Assembly: GCA_963693315.1 (NCBI GenBank)
Contig: OY856188.1
Span: forward strand, 103,480,462 to 103,544,461
Direction of reading: 5' to 3'
Source of the DNA: Diogma glabrata
Lineage: Eukaryota > Arthropoda > Insecta > Diptera > Cylindrotomidae
DNA length: 64,000 nt
A program made the position numbers and the translations under genes. The notes under the pieces were generated by a model. The model was given only the letters and a program-made list of their open reading frames with translations, was not told where the DNA came from and made no database searches. Positions 45,654 through 56,089 of this stretch are shown here, in pieces; within the stretch, counting starts at the first letter, position 1, and every line of letters begins with the position of its first letter.

Positions 45654-46450
45654 AAAATGTTTGTGTGTTGTAATTTTTGATAAAAAAAACAACAACTTTA
45701 TTTTTAAGATTTTTATTTTAGAATAAAAAAATGAAATTTAATTTTATTTAGAATTTAAATTAAAACTTTTTTTTCGAAAAGTCAAATATTTATATTTGAT
45801 TACAAAAGTTAAAATTATTCTAAACTTCACTATTTAATAGTTGGATTAAATCTAAATATATATTTCTACTTTACTTAACTCAACACTTCGCATTCTTAAT
45901 TATTTCTTTTGTTTACATTGAATTGCGAAGTGTTTATATTATTTTAATTATTTTTCATTCTTGGAAAACTACTTATTATTAATCGTTTGCAAGTGTTCAA
46001 AAATATCAAGTTTGATCACGTTAAGTCAAAACAATTCGATCGATTTTAAAATAAACAAATTTATGAAATTTAATACTTTTTATGAAACTTAATATTTACT
46101 TAAAACAAAATAACTTTATGTGAATCATATTTGTTATTTGTTTCGTTGTTTTGCTTATACGTGACTTACATGATAAAGTTTTAGTTAGGATCAAATTTTC
46201 AGTTTTAATATTATCAGTTTTATTTTAATCGAAATACTTTTGACAAACATAAAATAAAATTGAATAAGGTTGATCATTCTCCAATCGGCAAAAATGTTAA
46301 ATACAAAATTTCTACATAAGTCTGTTATTTTGTAAGCATATTTGGTCAAGCAAGGGAAAACCTCGATGATATTTAAATTTCTAGGCTACTGTGTTTTTTC
46401 AGTGCAAATACTACCACGTTAAAATCGCGCACTACTTTATGTAAATAAAA
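45654..46450 (-). repeat. Probable 5' LTR of the errantivirus-like element
   Basis: The LTR must end at the primer site (45654). Its start could not be fixed because there is no second LTR. The region is AT-rich and non-coding. Confidence 0.4.
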
Positions 46451-46456
46451 ATAACT

Positions 46457-46865
46457 TCAACTTAAAAAGATATTACTTATCCTGTGTATTTTATAATCTA
46501 AGGACGAAACATACAGCGCAACTCCACCACCTCTTATTCCTACGCGATCGTTACGAAAAATTTTATATCCCGGAATAGAAACGGTGGAGTTAGTTATGTA
46601 GCTTTTAAGCCAAGTTTCTGAAACACCAACCACATCAAGATATGTTTTATATAAAATACTACGTACCTCCTCGAGCTTGCTAAGTTTGTTTGCCACAATA
46701 CTTTGTGCATTAAAGTGCCCAACGTTTAGAAACATTGGCCTTCTAGACTGTAAATAAGATTTTAAAATAGTGCTATCGTTTGCTGTTGGAAGTAAATCAG
46801 GAATTTTTAAATTTTCGACGACCAGATTGTGATATGACGACGAAAAGTTGATGAACTAAAATGTA
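46457..46865 (-). pseudogene. Jockey-like LINE ORF2 start, endonuclease
   Basis: The minus-strand frame reads NVGHFNAQSIVANKLSKLEE, then DVVGVSETWLKSYI (catalytic Glu), NSTVSIPGYKIFRNDRVG and RGGGVALYVSS, the N-terminal third of the apurinic endonuclease. It ends near 46457. Its position just after ORF1 (47080-47620) on the same strand fits one LINE truncated at its 3' side. Confidence 0.85.
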
Positions 46866-47079
46866 AGAAAAAATTATTAATTTTATTTTTATCATAATTT
46901 ATTTTAATTGCTCAGCTCGAGAGAAATTAAAAGTTGAGAAAAGAAACTAAAAATTGAGTTACTAATAAATATTAAACAAGTATTACAATATAGAACTATG
47001 TTACAAAACAATATACATACAAGAACCCAGAATTAAGTCTAGGTAATTTAAAAGATAAATTAATATATTTAACCATTGA

Positions 47080-47620
47080 CTAGATCGTTGCAGTACTGCT
47101 TCCATGTTGCGGTGACATTTGAATATTTAAACTTTGTGCATATGATGTTGATGGTTCGTGTGTATCTACTATTGTGATGTGTTGTAAAACGTTCTCTTTA
47201 GAATGAACCACTACCTCGGAATTATCTAATTTTGTTATGACGATGTTTCCATTTAAGACTGATGACTTGAGAATTTTGTTGTTTTTTTTAAGTCCAATAC
47301 AATATTTTTTAAGTGCAGCAACATGAGGTGGCAAGTTGGCGTTGAAGTATATTCTAGCTTCAATATCAGTGTTTAGTACTTGAGACAGCTTTAGATGTGG
47401 ATTTCCAGAATATTTTGATAAGATTTTGTCACGAGTGAGAATATTGACAAACTTGACGAATACCGTTTCCTTATTTTTTTTCGTTTTATTGCAGAAGACT
47501 ATTTCATTTGTGTTTAATGTACTTCCAAGAGCAGATACTGCTTTAACTACAAATTCCCTGGTATTGGTAGTATTTGTCGGACCCCTATTGTTTCAGCTGC
47601 ATGCTTATTAAATGACTTGG
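47080..47620 (-). pseudogene. LINE ORF1, C-terminal FP25-like domain
   Basis: The minus-strand sequence reads VSALGSTLNTNEIVFC, then in shifted frame TRDKILSKYSGNPHLKLSQV, followed by ARIYFNANLPPHVAALKKYC and NGNIVITKLDNSEVVVHS. This matches the pattern of insect LINE ORF1 proteins whose C-terminus resembles baculoviral FP25. The intact part is 84 residues (47334-47080). The role in retrotransposition is RNA binding by analogy. Confidence 0.6.
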
Positions 47621-48105
47621 ATGAGTTTGTTTTTTGTAGACAAATTCAAAAGTTTTATTATTATGCATAGAAACCAGGTAGAGACCAAGTAGAAGCAGAA
47701 ACCAATTATAGTACATTACGATGAAATATTTTGAACAAGAGTTCTTTGACCAAAAAAAATACTTGTTATTTTTTCAAATAAATTGTTCAATTTTTCAATC
47801 AATTTTTTCAAACTTTGACAACAACAAAAAAAAATTATGTACATACTTTGAATGGATTATAAAATTTGAAAAGTTGGTTATATTATTTAGATTTTTAAAT
47901 ATTTTCTTAGTTTATCATAATAAAAACTAACAACTATTATATTGATGAATCTAAAAAAATAAACTGAAATAATATATTTTTTGTAGTTCAATTCCTCTAT
48001 ATTATTTTTATAGCTGCAAAATTATTAATAACTTTTTCTTTAAAAAACGGCTCAATAGTTAATTTTTGTAGAAACTCTTTCTCAATCGATAATAGTGACT
48101 TATGT
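47621..48105. other. AT-rich gap without features
   Basis: No coding frame with family signals; the frame at 47721-47930 is Phe/Lys-rich chance sequence. Confidence 0.4.
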
Positions 48106-48293
48106 TTCGGCAAAGATTATTCTCAATTTAAGACTAAAACACACGATGTTTATAGATAATATTTTATTTATTATTTTCACGTTTTATTCACGTTCTATGA
48201 ACTCGATAACCCTCACATGACAATGAAGTGAAGTTAGCTACGCTTTTGTTATGGTAGGTTTACATTTTGTTATACGTATTTACATACATAACA
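48106..48293 (-). repeat. Probable 3' LTR of the gypsy element
   Basis: Minus-strand TGTTATGTATGTAAATACG begins at 48293 directly after a polypurine-like TATGGGGG (48294-48301). An AATAAAACG and an AATAAATAAAAT poly(A)-type signal follow. The right end was not fixed because no partner LTR is present. Confidence 0.5.
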
Positions 48294-48405
48294 CCCCCAT
48301 ACTAAGATGTCTTATATTTTAGAATAAAATTTTATATAAAATAAAGTAAAGTAACAAATACTTTAACAAAATATATTTCTAATAAATTGGGATCACAGTT
48401 CCGCC

Positions 48406-48800
48406 TTACATATAACGAGAAGGCTTTTTAATACTTCTTTTTGGCCTTTCGTTTGGTCTGGAAACAGTGTCCTTTTGTATATTATGATTTAATTCCAATT
48501 GAGCACTATAATTGTTTTGATTTTGAGTATTACATGGATTTGTAGGTTCCATTATAACATTATCAATTACTTTATCCCTTATTTTTGAAAATATTGTTAT
48601 TGGATTTGTGTTAAAGGTTACTTTCTTTTTAATACTATTATCGTTAGTTTGGCTTGTATTAGACTTTGGAATGTTTATGTTATTTTTGTCCATTTCTTCA
48701 GAATCAAGTAATTCGGGACGAATATTTTCTTTCATTTGGTCATGATGTCTTTTAATCGTTCTACCACTTGTAACCGACCATCCTCCACTGCAGCACGATT
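48406..48800 (-). pseudogene. Gypsy integrase C-terminal tail, detached
   Basis: The minus-strand frame reads SVTSGRTIKRHHDQMKENIR and ends KRSIKKPSRYM. The RTIKRHHDQM motif is where gypsy pol proteins end just before the LTR. The neighbouring pol at 51237 stops at NYTVKLTSV, so the two pieces fit together at TSV. The 2.4 kb between them would then be a later insertion. That link is inference. Confidence 0.55.
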
Positions 48801-51236
48801 TAATTATAGTTTTGTTTTCGCGGGAAGCGCAAGTCGGAAATGTAGGGGGTCCTCTTGCATGGAGGTTGAGTAGGTCGTAACTCCCTTCGTGCTACGACAA
48901 GTCAATCAGATCATCCCGGCGCACACCGCAGTCAGCCCATTACCACCGCCACTATCTACTATTTAGCCATTCATGGCTAGCACAGACACAAAACGATAAA
49001 AAAGAAAATCACAACAATTTGATTGAGAATACGTATAATTTTAATAATTTTAGTAATTTTAATTTTAATAATTGTAATTAAGAATACTATTTTAATTGAG
49101 AACACTCAGTACTCAGTAATTTTAATTTTAATAATTGTAATTAAGAATACTATTTTAATTGAGAACACTCAGTACTCAGTACTTTTAATTTTAATAATTC
49201 TAATTAAGAATACTATTTTAATTGAGAACACTCAGTACTCAGTAATTTTAATTTTAATACTTGTAATTAAGAATACTATTTTAATTGAGAACACTCAGTA
49301 CTCAGTAATTTTATTTTTAATAATTGTAATTAAGAATACTATTTTAATACAAATATAACAACTACAATAAAATTTTATTATTTAAATTATTGAAAATTAA
49401 GTCTATTAATAGCTTTGAAAAAAAAAATCTAATCTTAATTGAAAACAATAAAATATATGAGGTCGATCGGCAATATTTGATCCCCATTCAAAAAAAAAAT
49501 TATGACCAAAAAAAATACTACGGTTTCAGAACCACTCATAAACTTTCTAAAGTGTAATAAAAATTCACTCACCAATTTGTCCTTTGTTGAATCTGGAGAT
49601 GAGCTCACCGCAAGACCACAAGGTTCTTTTTTTTCTTTTTACTAAAAAAAGGAAATCTAAAAAAAGCTATGGTGAATCCCAAAAAATATAGTAATTCTGG
49701 TCATGTTACACTTAATCCAGGAAAAAAAAATTATATAATTATATATAACCATTATCAAACATTAATGATCATAACCTGTTATATCTAGAATAAACTAATA
49801 GTAAAGCTAATCAAATTTATTTTAAAGCACTGATGTGCGATACAAGAAAAACATGGATATAAAAACTAACTGTATTTTCAATGAGCGAACAGCACACTGT
49901 GTTATATAAGTCAAACAATTAAAATAACCAGCAACACCAATGTGTAATTATGAGTTTAAGATACTGGAATGAAGTTGTATCTGCATTATATACATATTAC
50001 TTCGACTCTTTGATACTACTTAAAATATAACATCGTGTTACTGGTGATACTAAAACTTCCTAAAAACGCATTACTATTGTAAGGCTAAGTGTTATAAAAG
50101 CCACTTAAAAATTTGAAGGTTTTGATCGATGTAAGATAACCATATTTTCCTTAGCAAGATCATGAATATAAAATAATCTCTTTTTCGGGTTATAAATCAC
50201 TATAAAATAAAATATGACTGCTACACATATATTTTAAATTTGTTGCGAACTAGCAGTTTACTATATCTTGCTTGGATTGAAGTTTAAATTTTGTCCACAT
50301 GAAACACCCCAATTCCTGACTGTATGCTACGGTGGACTAGACAGTCTTTTAACAGCCGATATAAAATGCAATCAGCCAACAGGATGAGACTTCAAAACTA
50401 AAAACACATGTGATTTAAATTAGTTCCGTGAAATACACCAAAACAAACATTCCACATACCTTTCAATTCACAAAATAGAAAAAAATTTCTATGTAGGGCG
50501 TCCACCCAAAAATGGCTGTGTGTACGAGTCCTGGAATACTATATTTCACTGTTTTACTAATCAATTATGATTTAAGTGACTCTACACCTTAAGCAGCTCA
50601 GCAGGAAATGAAAACACAATGTTGCTGTCACTTTAAAAAAAACGTGTATGACAATCTTAGGACACGTTTACTCGAATCGGTTCAACATGAATGCAGTGAC
50701 AATCTAACCGGTAAACAAAACATGTACAACCCTGTTTAGTCCAGTCATTATAGGTTTTAACTGCGGAAAAATTCCCATTGCCGCGAAATAGTTTATTTAC
50801 TTTTTATCAATTAAAAGATAATATAATTGTATATTGAATATGAATTTAGTGCTCAAAAATATACATTGAATTTTGTGCATAATTTGTTACTCCAATGTGT
50901 TACTCATAATTGTTACTCTAATTGTTTTGAATTCAAAGTGAAGATCTTTAGACTGGTTTATCCATTTGCCAAATATGAGATGCTAAGACATCACTTATTT
51001 TTTTTTGAAAAAGAAAAATTTTATTTTGCTGAATTTAGATACAGTATTTAATGGAATCTTGAGAAGATAAAATAAACAAATTTACCAAATACAGGTCAAC
51101 ATGGGCCTATTGAAGAGGTTGATGTATTTTTAACTTTAGGATTATACAGCCAAATTTCTGGCTAATTCAATTCCGCTCATATATCAATTAATGACTCAAC
51201 CAGATGAATAGAAAAAAACGTTTAACCACCTGGTGG
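48801..51236. other. Block of 2.4 kb between the gypsy pieces
   Basis: The left part (48801-49000) is GC-richer with a small palindrome TAGCCATTCATGGCTA (48963-48978). A minisatellite follows at 49030-49350. From 49360 to 51236 the DNA is AT-rich without a recognised gene; frames there have no family signals. It may be one insertion into the gypsy element, but no transposon ends or target duplication could be confirmed. Confidence 0.45.
49030..49350. repeat. 63-bp minisatellite, about five units
   Basis: The unit contains TAATTAAGAATACTATTTTA and GAGAACACTCAGTACTCAG, repeated about five times with few differences. Because 63 is a multiple of three it produces a long repetitive frame on the plus strand, which is not a gene. 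Confidence 0.95.
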
Positions 51237-51947
51237 TTACACACTAGTTAACTTAACCGTATAGTTCCGTAGACCTAAAACTGTAACTATTTCTGCATCG
51301 ACCCATTTGCTTTTATTTGGATCTGAATAGTCTTTCACTATCACCTTCTCCCCGATTGAAAAATGTTTGTCACGTCTACCTTTATAATTATTCATTTGTT
51401 TCCGATGAGCTTTCTCTATTATTTGTTTTTGATTGGGAGGTTTAAATAAATTAAAACTAGTTTTGAGTTCTCTGCCGAACATTAGTTTAGCTGCGGTTTT
51501 ATTGCTTGTACAATGCTTTGTTGTTCTGTAATCGAACAAAAACCTGTTTAAAACTAAATCCATGTTGAAAGTTTTATCCTTTCTATTGTATTCATCAAGA
51601 ACTGTTTTAATTGTATTTTTATGAGTCTTTACCATATTTTCAGCTTGACCATTGGATGACCTGGAGCAATTAAAATTTTTTTCGATGCCGTGTAATTTTA
51701 AATACTGTCCCATTTCTAAAGCACAAAATTGACTACCATTGTCCGATACCACCTGATCAGGTAATCCATATCTACCAAAAACTTCTCTAAATACATTTTG
51801 TGTAGCGTCAGCTGTTATGTTATTCATTTTAAAAATTTCAATCCATTTGGTAAATGCGTCGACTATTATTAAAAAATTAAAGCCGTAAAAGGGACCTGCA
51901 AAGTCTACATGGATACGACTCCACTGTTTCTTTGGAAATTCCCACAA
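51237..51947 (-). pseudogene. Gypsy integrase, second copy of duplicated core and C-terminal part
   Basis: The frame reads WEFPKKQWSRIHVDFAGPFY (first Asp), QVVSDNGSQFCALEMGQYL (second Asp), CSRSSNGQAENMVKTHKN (Glu), then the C-terminal RDKHFSIGEKVIVKDY. So a full DDE triad is present here. It ends at LTSV with TAA, short of the normal tail. The first 75 residues repeat those of the upstream frame because of the 221-bp tandem duplication. Confidence 0.85.
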
Positions 51948-52164
51948 AATTGACTACCATTGTCCGATACCACCTGATCAGGTAATCCATATCTACCAAA
52001 AACTTCTCTAAATACATTTTGTGTAGCGTCAGCTGTTATGTTTTTCATTTTAAAAATTTCAATCCATTTGGTAAATGCGTCGACTATTATTAAAAAATTA
52101 AAGCCGTAAAAGGGACCTGCAAAGTCTACATGGATACGACTCCACTGTTTCTTTCGAAATTCCC
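51723..52164. repeat. 221-bp tandem duplication within the gypsy integrase
   Basis: 51723-51943 and 51944-52164 are direct copies that differ at about two positions (TTATTCATT against TTTTTCATT; TTTGGAAAT against TTTCGAAAT). Because 221 is not a multiple of three it breaks the frame. It covers the first two catalytic Asp motifs. Confidence 0.95.
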
Positions 52165-52840
52165 AAGGAATTAAACTTGCTTTAGGAGGATTTGGTGAGA
52201 CGACTAGACAAGATCTGCAGTTCTTTATCATATTAGTAATGTCGTTGTCGATGTTAGGCCACCATACATATGATCGAGCTACGGATTTGGTCTTAACTAT
52301 ACCAAAATGTGATCTATGTAGTTCCTCTAGTATGCATAGTCTTAATTTCTTAGGTATAACTACTTTATGACCTCTTAATAACACGTCAAGCTCAACTGAT
52401 AGCTCTTGTTTAATTCTAAAAAATGGTTTAAATTCTTCTCCTTTTAAATCGTTTAATTTACCGTATTTAACTGCATCCACTACTTTTGACATAATCGGGT
52501 TTCTACTAGTCACGTTCCTTATACTTTTGTAATCTATTATTGTGTCTTGTCCTTTATCTATGAAATTTAGGTAATTTGCAGCGTTTTCCTCATTATTATC
52601 TTCGGGTTTTTCTTTTTTTATTGGCAATCTAGAAAATAAATCCGCATTGTTCTCAGAACCTTTCACATACTGAATAGTATAGTTAAATCCAGATAAAAAA
52701 TGAGCCCATCGTTGTAAACGACTAGCTGCCATTTGTGGTAAACCTTTGTGTTCCCCATATAATGCGAGTAGCGGTTTATGGTCGGTTCTTAAAATAAAAC
52801 TATTTCCAATTAAATATTGAAATAATTTTTTACGGACCAA
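51905..52840 (-). pseudogene. Gypsy RNase H end and integrase first half
   Basis: The frame starts within RNase H (RTDHKPLLALYGEHKGLPQM, then GSENNADLFSRL). The integrase zinc domain follows (HRSHFGIVKTKSVARSYVWW, NCRSCLVV), and the core to VVSDNGSQFCG, where the tandem duplication shifts it into a stop. A one-base difference in the T-run near 52825 separates it from the upstream frame. Confidence 0.85.
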
Positions 52841-54402
52841 TAAATGGCTAATGCTTCTAGGTCTAAGACACTATAGTTCATCTCAGCTTTTGTTAAAGTT
52901 CTGGATATGAAAGCAATGGGTTTTTCCTCGTCATTCGAAAATTTGTGCGATAACACCGCACCTAAACCAACATGTGATGCGTCACATGTCAAAATAATAG
53001 GTATGTTGGGGTCAAAATGAACTAAAATGAGTTCCAAAGTGATTTCCTGTTTGATTTTGTCAACTGCTTTTTGACATTCATTAGTCCATTTAAATTGTAC
53101 TTCGTTTTTCAACAAATTGTATAAAGGACTCATAATTGTCGATAAATCTTTTATGAATTTGCCATAATAGTTGACTAAACCGCAAAAAGCACGAACTTCC
53201 GTGATATTACTAGGATTTTCTGCTTTTAACACCGCTTGGATTTTTTCTTCGGTTTTACATAATCCAAACTCGTTTACTTGATAGCCTAAATACGAAATGC
53301 TTTCTTTAAAAAATTCACACTTGTTCTTATTAAGTCTTAGTCCCGCGTTCTTAAGTCTTTCAAAAACTTTTTTTAAATTAAACAAATGTTCTTGTTCATC
53401 TTTACCTGTAACAACCACATCATCTACGAAAATGACTACCCGAGGAATGCCTTGTAATAGCTTTTCCATTGTGGATTGAAAAATACCACTTGCGGGTTTG
53501 ATACCGTATGCGCTTGTATTCATCTGGAATACACCTTTGTGTGTGCTCCATACTACTAGTTGTTTGCTTTCATCATCGAGTTCCAACTGATTATACGCAC
53601 AAGCTAAGTCAAGTTTTGAAAATCTCTTTCCTCCGCGTAACATATTAACCATATCGTCAATTCTCGGAAGCGGGTGTTTAACATCTTTGATAAACTTGTT
53701 TATTGTCACCTTGTAATCACCGCAAATTCTTATTCTACCATCAGTCTTGAGAATTGGTACCAAAGGCGTACCCCATTCTGCTGTTTCAATTGGTGAAAGA
53801 ATTTCTTGTTTAATTAAGTCATCTAACTCCTTCTCAACTTTCTGTCGAAAAGCGTATGGTATAATACGTGGTTTATGAAAAATTGGAGAAGCGTTTTCTT
53901 TTAATTCCAAATGAATTTTATTCGGCCTGAATTTACCTAATTCGTTTTTAAATAGATCTTTATGTTCATTAATTAATTCTGTTAAACTTAAGTTTTCATT
54001 AACTTTATTTAATGAAAAGTGTTTATTTAATATTAAATCTTTTATTAGCGCCTCTACTTTATCTAACAAACCAAAAGCGTTTAAGAAATCTCTACCGGCA
54101 AGTGGTGGACCTCCGTTTTTAATAACTACTACATTAACATATCTTTTTTTATTATTATATTCCATATGTCCTTCAAAACTACCAACAATGTCAAACTCTC
54201 TTTTTTCATAACCATTTAAAAATATGAAATTATTATTGATTTTAGAATTTAAAAATAAATTATTATATTTTTGGTGCGAAATTACGGTTCTTGTAGAACC
54301 TGTATCGACTTCCATTGACAACATTATTGAATTTATTTTCACTTCAATCATTATTGGTTCAGTTTTCTCATTTTTACTTGTAATATTATATGAAGTTTCC
54401 AC
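52810..54402 (-). pseudogene. Gypsy protease, reverse transcriptase and RNase H start
   Basis: 530 residues: protease with VDTGSTRTVIS near residue 32; RT with IPYAFRQKVEKELDDLI, SKLDLACAYNQLELDD and the active site VVIFVDDVVVTGK; connection CGLVNYYGKFIKDLS; RNase H LTCDASHVGLGAVLSHKF. It shifts out of frame at LEALAIYWSVKN. The open frame continues upstream of the ATG to about 54560 without a recognisable gag, so the 5' half of the element is lost. Confidence 0.9.
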
Positions 54403-54582
54403 TTTTGCAAGATTCTTGTTAAAAATAACAACTTCCTTTTCATTAGAATCATTATAATCATTTACATTACAATAATTTTCTTTTGCACTATTTTCATTTA
54501 AAGTCTTTCGTGCTAAAGTTGTAATCGTTGTTGTTGGCCCTGATACGGAGCCACGTATTACGTTAGCAACGACTTTTCAAAA

Positions 54583-54931
54583 TTAAAAAAAGAACAAAGC
54601 CACAAAAATGCCTCTGGATAAGCTTTTTCCAGGGCACAAATTTGACGTTGGGAATCTCAAATCAGAACTTTTCTCTAACCTATCATCCTACTTTAACACG
54701 GAAGATATAAACAAAAACACAAAAAAATATATTTATATAAAAATAAAACAAAGAAAAGAAAACTTAGCTGGTATTTTCCTTGTTGAAAGTTGTTCGTAGA
54801 ATATTTGGATACACAATTCTGTAGCTGTCCATAAAATGTAAAAGCTGTTCGTTTAAAAAAACAGCAGATATGCAATTTTCTTTATGATATCATCATTTCT
54901 GTTAACAACATCAGTCACATGTAACAGAACG
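54583..54931. other. Unassigned, short plus-strand frame
   Basis: The frame at 54608-54799 (MPLDKLFPGHKFDVGNLKSE) has no known domain. It starts right after the truncated gypsy 5' edge and may be a host exon or chance. Confidence 0.25.
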
Positions 54932-55275
54932 TCAGCCTCTCGTCCATATAATACTTTGCTCACCACTAAACAAACCAATGTCAATGCAGCAAGTAAATAT
55001 TTCCTTTCTGTACTCTTCCACTCTTTCACAATTTAAATTTTTTGATAGAACCCAGCATAGTAGTTGATATTTGATTTCAATCACTTCCTCGTTATTAAAC
55101 CTCTCATCATTTAGATGTTCTAATGGTGGCACAGTTATTGTTGGATATATTGACACCTGTCCTTTAAGAATATAATCTTCATTTCTAAAATGAAACAATT
55201 TTCGTTTTAATGATGTATCGTGTTTATGTTGTAATACTATTCCAATGGCACAACAAGTAATTTCATCCACACAAT
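54932..55275 (-). CDS. Unidentified protein, possible terminal exon
   Basis: The minus-strand frame follows a TTTTAG acceptor-like site at 55276 and reads DEITCCAIGIVLQHKHDTSL, then VSIYPTITVPPLEHLNDERF, KYQLLCWVLSKNLNCERVEE and CCIDIGLFSG, with a TGA stop at 54932-54934. The composition is balanced and unlike the low-complexity chance frames nearby. There is no match to families I know. No upstream exon was found before the gypsy element at 56 kb. It may be a host exon or part of an unrecognised element. Confidence 0.4.
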
Positions 55276-56089
55276 CTAAAACACGGTTTTATAGTAAAGT
55301 TAATTTTTTTTCTTTTATTTTTTTTCAACACAATTAACTGTTTTATTAAATTATATATATAGATATGTACATGTAAAAATTGAACTTTTATTATTTTTGA
55401 GAGAAAACATAAAGATGATGTTTTCAGTTTTTAATTTAAAAATCGACTGAATCTAAAAATTGATTGATCAACAAAAATGAAAAAATGTGATTTTTTCTTT
55501 GACATCTTCTAATGTCATCGTGTAATACTAAAGATTAAAACAAAATTGAGTAACGACATCTGTTCGTTAGAATTGAAATAAAATTGGGTACGTTCGTTTG
55601 TTTTTATAATTGTTATTCGAAGTTGAACTGACCGTTGGAAAATTTGAAATTATTATTATTGTAAAAATGATCCGAGACTATGGAAATAAACTTTTATTGA
55701 ATTAGAAAAAGAAGATGAATTGGTTTCATTATTGTTTAGGCGAATATCACGGACGTTACACCATGAATTCAAGGTAAAAATCAAGATATTTACCCTTGAA
55801 ATCACAAAAACGTCGTCACCCCCTCTACGTCAGAAACCACCGAACTACTTCCCACAACTAATCTGTATCTGGGATCGAGTTATCAATGGTGACCAACGTC
55901 AGGGTCGATGATCAATCTCAACACTCATGAAGGTCCTAGGAACTATCAGTGAGCGCAGAAACAGACCATCCATCCATCTAACGTCAGCACCATTGAAACC
56001 TCGATACAACCAGTAATATATGATGCTGAAGATGTGAACCCCAGAGACGACAACCAGCCAGAGGAACGACCCTACCTAACGAAAAGACA
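55276..56089. other. Probable 3' end region of the gypsy gag-pol element
   Basis: On the minus strand a polypurine-like GTAGAGGGGG at 55821-55830 precedes TGACGACGTTTTTGTGATTT, a possible LTR start, with AATAAAAG near 55695 as a possible poly(A) signal. No matching second LTR was found on the 61-kb side, so this is tentative. Confidence 0.4.

Larger units (their letters stand above)
42026..46400 (-). mobile_element. Defective errantivirus-like endogenous element
   Basis: Order on the minus strand: probable 5' LTR (45654 up to at most about 46450), primer site, leader, gag, truncated integrase, env. A primer-site-like TGGCGCAGTTGATAG at 45639-45653 resembles the serine-tRNA site of gypsy-type errantiviruses. 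The 3' LTR is missing, replaced by a gypsy fragment. The central deletion removes all of protease, RT and RNase H. The env frame and parts of gag remain readable. Confidence 0.75.

Noticed and set aside
49023..49358. 111-residue hydrophobic frame
   Set aside because: It arises from the 63-bp minisatellite.
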